Positions 60,963-64,000 of a stretch of DNA of 64,000 bases are shown here, one piece after another (positions within the stretch are counted from its first letter, which is position 1; each line of letters begins with the position of its first letter). This stretch comes from Gemmatimonadaceae bacterium (lineage in GTDB: Bacteria; Gemmatimonadota; Gemmatimonadetes; Gemmatimonadales; Gemmatimonadaceae): the NCBI GenBank assembly GCA_011525845.1, contig WYBP01000020.1, positions 62,001 through 126,000 on the forward strand, in the 5' to 3' direction. A model generated the notes under the pieces. The model made no database searches and had not been told where the DNA came from. It saw nothing but the letters and a program-made list of their open reading frames with translations. Both the position numbers and the translations under genes were made by a program.

Positions 60963-63676
60963 GTGAGCTGGCGCTCCACGGCCGAGAGGCGGGCGCCCAC
61001 GTCCCGGAACTGGATGTCCACGGCGAAGACCCGCTGGTAGTAGCGCTTCGCGTCCGGGAAGAGGTGCAGTTCCTCCGAGATGGTCCCGAGCAGGTAGAGG
61101 ACGCCGACGAGCTGGTCGTCGGCGACCCCCGGCTCGAGGAGCGCCCGCTGCAGGATCGTCGCCGCGACGGGGAGCTGGGTCTTCTCGACGAAGCAGAGCC
61201 CGAGGGCCTCGAGCGCGCGCACCCGGTTGGTCGTGCCGCGCAGCGACTTCTGGAACTCGCCGATCGCCTCGTCCAGGAGTCCCATCTCCTTGTACGCGAC
61301 GCCGAGGTCGTAGTGCGCCTCGTGGTCCTCGTCATCGACGTTGTCCGAGACCCCCTGCTTGAACTTGCGCAGCATGTCGGCGAAGTCCGCCTGCTCGTCG
61401 CCGGTCGGCTCCTTCTCCTCGACGACCATGCGCGTGCTCTTGGGCTCCTCGTCCTCGCGCAGCCAGTCGCCGAGGGAGACGAACTCGTCGTCGGACTTGG
61501 CGGCGGGGGCCTTGGGCTTCGCCGTCCCCGACCCGCGCACCGCGTGCTGCGAACGGCGCGGCGGGGGCGTCGGCTCCGGCACGGGTGCATCGGCGATCGT
61601 CTCCAGCGCCGCCTGCGCCCGCAGGTCGTCCGGCGCGATCTCGAGCACGCGCTGGTAGACGACGCGCGCCTTCGCGGCCTGTCCGTCCCCGAGCAGCGCG
61701 TCGGCGAGCTCGACGTACGCCTCCGAGAGCCGCCGCTGGTCGGCCGCGCGGAACGCGAACTCCACCCGCTTCTGGTGGTACTTGATCACCTTGGGCGCGA
61801 GGCGGACGATCTCCTCGGCGATCTCCGCCGCCGTGTCGAGGTCCCCGTCGCGCTCGTACCCCGCGAGCGAGACCTCCAGCTCGGCGATCCCCTCCTCGCG
61901 CTGCCCGTCATCCAGCAGCGCCTCGGCCAGCTGCCGGCGGAGCCCCCAGTCCTCCGGGGTGTCCGTGGCGCGCTCGCGCAGCGAGTCGACGGAGTTCGCG
62001 AGGACGGCGGAGGTGGTGCGCGAGAGGGGCGGCTCCCCGCTCGTGTCCTTGAACCCGAAGATCGGTCCCGACACCTCCTCGACGAGCGACGGATTCGGTG
62101 CCGAGTCGCTGAAGGGGAGCACGCCCGACTCCTCGCTGGAGATGATCTCCAGGGCATCCGGGTCCACCGACGGCGTGTCGACCGGCGTTGCGGAGGGGGG
62201 CGCACCGAAGCTCCCGAAGTCGGAGAGGCGCACCGTCGGGACGGCGGTCCCCTTGCCGTCCGGCTCCACGACCGGGACGCGACGTTCCGCGGTCTCGGGC
62301 AGCGGCGTGTCGTCGGCCGAGCGCCGCGCCGAGGGGACCTTGTGCTCCGCCGTCGCCGGGATCGCCGGCTCGTCGAGGAGCGGGAGGTCGGGCGCCGGCG
62401 TCGGGCGCTTGGCCGGCGGCTCGGGCGCGCTCGGAAGCTCGATGAGCGGGATGTCGCGCACCGGGTCGGCCGGCGCGGGGGGAGTCGGCGTGCGTGTCGA
62501 CGGCGGCGTGACGGGGCGCGCCGGGGGTGGCGTGACGGGGCGCGCCGGGGGCGGCGTGACGGGGCGCGCGGCGGGCGGCGTGACCGCGCGCTCGACCGGC
62601 GGCGTCACCGGACGCGACGGAGGAGGCGTCGTGCTGCGGGCCGGCGGGTCCTCGATGAGCGGCAGGTCGGCGACCGGCGTCGACTCGGGCTCGGAGAGGA
62701 TCGTGCTCTCGAGTCCGACGAGTCCGCCGTGCGATGGGGGCGGGACCTCCTCGTGCTGCGTGCGCTCGATGACGAGGTCCGAAGGCGGCGCCTCCGGCGT
62801 CGGCTCCGCGGGAACCGCCGGAGCCGTAGCGGCAGGCTGGGCGGACTCCTTCTCCTCGGCCGGTGGCTTCGCCGACGGGTCCTCGACGCCGAACTCGATG
62901 ATGTCGAGGCCTTCGGTGGCCTTCGTCGCTCGCTTCACCTGCGCGGTCGGCGTGAGGCCGGCCTTCGTGTGCCGCGAGCGGCGGCCCGCCGGCGCGTCGA
63001 GGTCGAGGAAGACGAGCCCGCCACCCTTGGAGTCGTCGCTCCCCTCTTCCGCCTTGGGCTCCACCGTGGGGTCGATCGCCTTCATCTTCGCCGCGACCGC
63101 CTCGGCATCGTCCGCGCGTCCCTCGCGCGTGAGCAGCGCGTACGCGATCTGCAGCTGCTCCACCGCCTCCTTCTTGCGGTCCGCCTTGAGGAGCTGGTCC
63201 GCGAGCATCAGCCGGACGTCGTCCTGGTCGGGGACGATGTCCGCGTACTCCTTCAGGGCCCGGAACGCCTCGTCGAGGTTGCCCGCCTTCTGCATCCGGC
63301 CCGCGTACTCGAGGAAGTTCTCCCGCGCGTCGCCCTTGAACCCCTTCTCGGCGCTGATCTTCCCAAGCTTGTAGTAGACGACCGCGCGCCCCGGCGACTG
63401 CCGAAGGATCTTGTTGCAGAGGGCGATGGCCAGGTTGTAGAACCCGCCCTCGGCGTAGTGGTCGACCGCGCGCTCCCAGATCGCGACGGCCTCCGGGAGG
63501 TTCCCGGATGCCTGGAGGAGGTCGCCGACGCGGTTGTAGAGCGGGATGTCGATCGGCTCTTCTTCGCCGCGCTCATAGAGCTCAAGCACCTCGCGGTACG
63601 CGGCGATGGCCTTGTCCAATTGCTTCTTGGCCTCGAAATCGGTCGCCTTCTTCTTGAGCTTGAGGATATCGGCCAT
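60959..63676 (-). CDS. Large TPR protein with a proline-rich repeat linker
   Basis: The 905-aa protein starts with TPR helices (QLDKAIAAYREVLELYERGE, LPEAVAIWERAVDHYAEGGF, about 15-200). A Pro-rich middle with tandem PPARPVTP units follows (about 350-390), and a C-terminal TPR array ends with AHYDLGVAYKEMGLLDEAIG and YYQRVFAVDIQFRDVGARLS. No signal peptide or enzyme domain is seen. It resembles the TPR protein at 54989 in plan. The promoter box lies 6 bp before the ATG, so the message may be leaderless. Confidence 0.85.
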   Translation of the reverse strand: MADILKLKKKATDFEAKKQLDKAIAAYREVLELYERGEEEPIDIPLYNRVGDLLQASGNLPEAVAIWERAVDHYAEGGFYNLAIALCNKILRQSPGRAVVYYKLGKISAEKGFKGDARENFLEYAGRMQKAGNLDEAFRALKEYADIVPDQDDVRLMLADQLLKADRKKEAVEQLQIAYALLTREGRADDAEAVAAKMKAIDPTVEPKAEEGSDDSKGGGLVFLDLDAPAGRRSRHTKAGLTPTAQVKRATKATEGLDIIEFGVEDPSAKPPAEEKESAQPAATAPAVPAEPTPEAPPSDLVIERTQHEEVPPPSHGGLVGLESTILSEPESTPVADLPLIEDPPARSTTPPPSRPVTPPVERAVTPPAARPVTPPPARPVTPPPARPVTPPSTRTPTPPAPADPVRDIPLIELPSAPEPPAKRPTPAPDLPLLDEPAIPATAEHKVPSARRSADDTPLPETAERRVPVVEPDGKGTAVPTVRLSDFGSFGAPPSATPVDTPSVDPDALEIISSEESGVLPFSDSAPNPSLVEEVSGPIFGFKDTSGEPPLSRTTSAVLANSVDSLRERATDTPEDWGLRRQLAEALLDDGQREEGIAELEVSLAGYERDGDLDTAAEIAEEIVRLAPKVIKYHQKRVEFAFRAADQRRLSEAYVELADALLGDGQAAKARVVYQRVLEIAPDDLRAQAALETIADAPVPEPTPPPRRSQHAVRGSGTAKPKAPAAKSDDEFVSLGDWLREDEEPKSTRMVVEEKEPTGDEQADFADMLRKFKQGVSDNVDDEDHEAHYDLGVAYKEMGLLDEAIGEFQKSLRGTTNRVRALEALGLCFVEKTQLPVAATILQRALLEPGVADDQLVGVLYLLGTISEELHLFPDAKRYYQRVFAVDIQFRDVGARLSAVERQLT
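62505..62624. repeat. Five tandem 24-bp units inside the TPR gene
   Basis: Units beginning GGCGT at 62505, 62529, 62553, 62577 and 62601 repeat every 24 bp; the first three are nearly identical and the last two have drifted. On the coding strand they give an 8-residue PPARPVTP-like repeat. The copy number probably varies between strains. Confidence 0.8.
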
Positions 63677-63682
63677 CGGGGA

Positions 63683-63712
63683 AACTTACCCGTCGAACAC
63701 GCGACGTGACAA
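63683..63712 (-). promoter_or_regulatory. Sigma70-like promoter of the TPR-prenyl synthase-tatA series
   Basis: TTGTCA (63712-63707, five of six consensus positions) and TAAGTT (63688-63683) on the minus strand are 18 bp apart. The predicted transcript start coincides with the ATG at 63676. Confidence 0.6.
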
Positions 63713-63752
63713 GCGTTTGGACCGGGCGGCGGGCCGCCGGGCCGAGCGCCGG

Positions 63753-64000
63753 TCAGGCGAGCTGGACGCGCCGCCCCCCGGACCAGGTCCGCGCGCAACG
63801 GTTGTCGCCGTACCAGTACGGGATCTCGCGGTGGTCCTGCACGTCGAAGAGGGCGAGGTCGGCCCGGAATCCCGTGGCGAGCTGGCCCACCGAGTCGGCG
63901 AGGGCGAGTGCCGCCGCTCCGTTCACGGTCGCGGCCACGAGCGCCTCGGCGGCACTGAGCCGCAGCTGGCTCACGCCCAGCGTGAGGATCAGGGGGAAGT
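63753..64000 (-). CDS. hutI: C-terminal end of imidazolonepropionase (5' part beyond the window)
   Basis: The minus frame is open from the right edge to TGA at 63753. The visible 81 residues (FPLILTLGVSQLRLSAAEAL, ALADSVGQLATGFRADLALFD, IPYWYGDNRCARTWSGG) match the C-terminus of the HutI amidohydrolase, which opens the imidazolone ring in histidine breakdown. The start and metal-binding motifs lie outside the window. It ends 76 bp upstream of the large TPR gene's start codon. Confidence 0.82.
   Translation of the reverse strand, partial: FPLILTLGVSQLRLSAAEALVAATVNGAAALALADSVGQLATGFRADLALFDVQDHREIPYWYGDNRCARTWSGGRRVQLA

Noticed and set aside
62505-62624. Possible CRISPR-like array
   Set aside because: The 24-bp units are directly adjacent without spacers and encode a proline-rich repeat, so this is a coding tandem repeat.
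61064-63709. Plus-strand frame of 881 codons opposite the large TPR gene
   Set aside because: It is an Arg-rich antisense shadow of a clear TPR protein.

Overview
The window looks like chromosomal DNA of a very GC-rich (about 70% by eye) Gram-negative-type bacterium. The gene set (Tat translocase, Wza/Wzx/Wzy-type polysaccharide export, an outer-membrane beta-barrel, a lipoprotein, ComB, a DUF4321 protein next to a polyprenyl synthase, large acidic TPR proteins) and the frequent lack of Shine-Dalgarno sequences would fit Gemmatimonadota. This is an inference from overall character; no rRNA is present to confirm it. Genes are packed tightly, and neighbours commonly share ATGA or GTGA start/stop overlaps.

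Region 1 (1-36 kb) is one large cell-surface glycan locus. It opens with a truncated GT4 glycosyltransferase and two tRNA genes (CAU and Val-CAC). A Wza-like SLBB export protein and a WbuB-type glycosyltransferase follow. Then come a phosphoglycosyltransferase and a sugar amidotransferase fused to its own glutaminase, another GT4 enzyme, a sugar nucleotidyltransferase, an epimerase and an FkbM methyltransferase. From alaS (30927) leftward runs a nearly uninterrupted minus-strand series: alaS, a 108-aa unknown, a SIS isomerase, an SDR, NeuB, a KdsC-like phosphatase, an SDR, an aldehyde dehydrogenase, a CMP-sugar synthetase, a one-piece transketolase, a Wzx flippase, a CapD-like dehydratase, a GT-B-like protein, Wzy and Wzz. 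At 31-36 kb lies a complete set for UDP-di-N-acetylbacillosamine and its transfer to lipid: 4,6-dehydratase, aminotransferase, acetyltransferase and PglC-like transferase. Together these suggest a Wzx/Wzy-assembled glycan carrying a nonulosonic acid and probably an amidino group.

Region 2 (36-40 kb) holds recX, a HTH-nucleotidyltransferase fusion on the opposite strand, recA with a roughly 330-bp non-coding upstream region, and yraN.

Region 3 (40-64 kb) is mostly housekeeping: a c-type-haem porin-like protein, FtsK, a Ser/Thr kinase, ComB, and an acetyl-CoA carboxylase pair (accB, accC) with pilT wedged between. Then follow an Xaa-Pro peptidase, HflX, a LEA-type lipoprotein, RarA/MgsA, a ZIP transporter, AroQ, two large TPR proteins, PpiD, TatA, a DUF4321 protein, a polyprenyl diphosphate synthase and the 3' end of hutI.

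Sigma70-like promoters (TTGnnn, 17-18 bp, TAnnnT) can be read in several intergenic gaps. In several cases the -10 box lies only 7-9 bp before the start codon, which suggests leaderless transcripts. No insertion sequence, prophage or CRISPR array was found.
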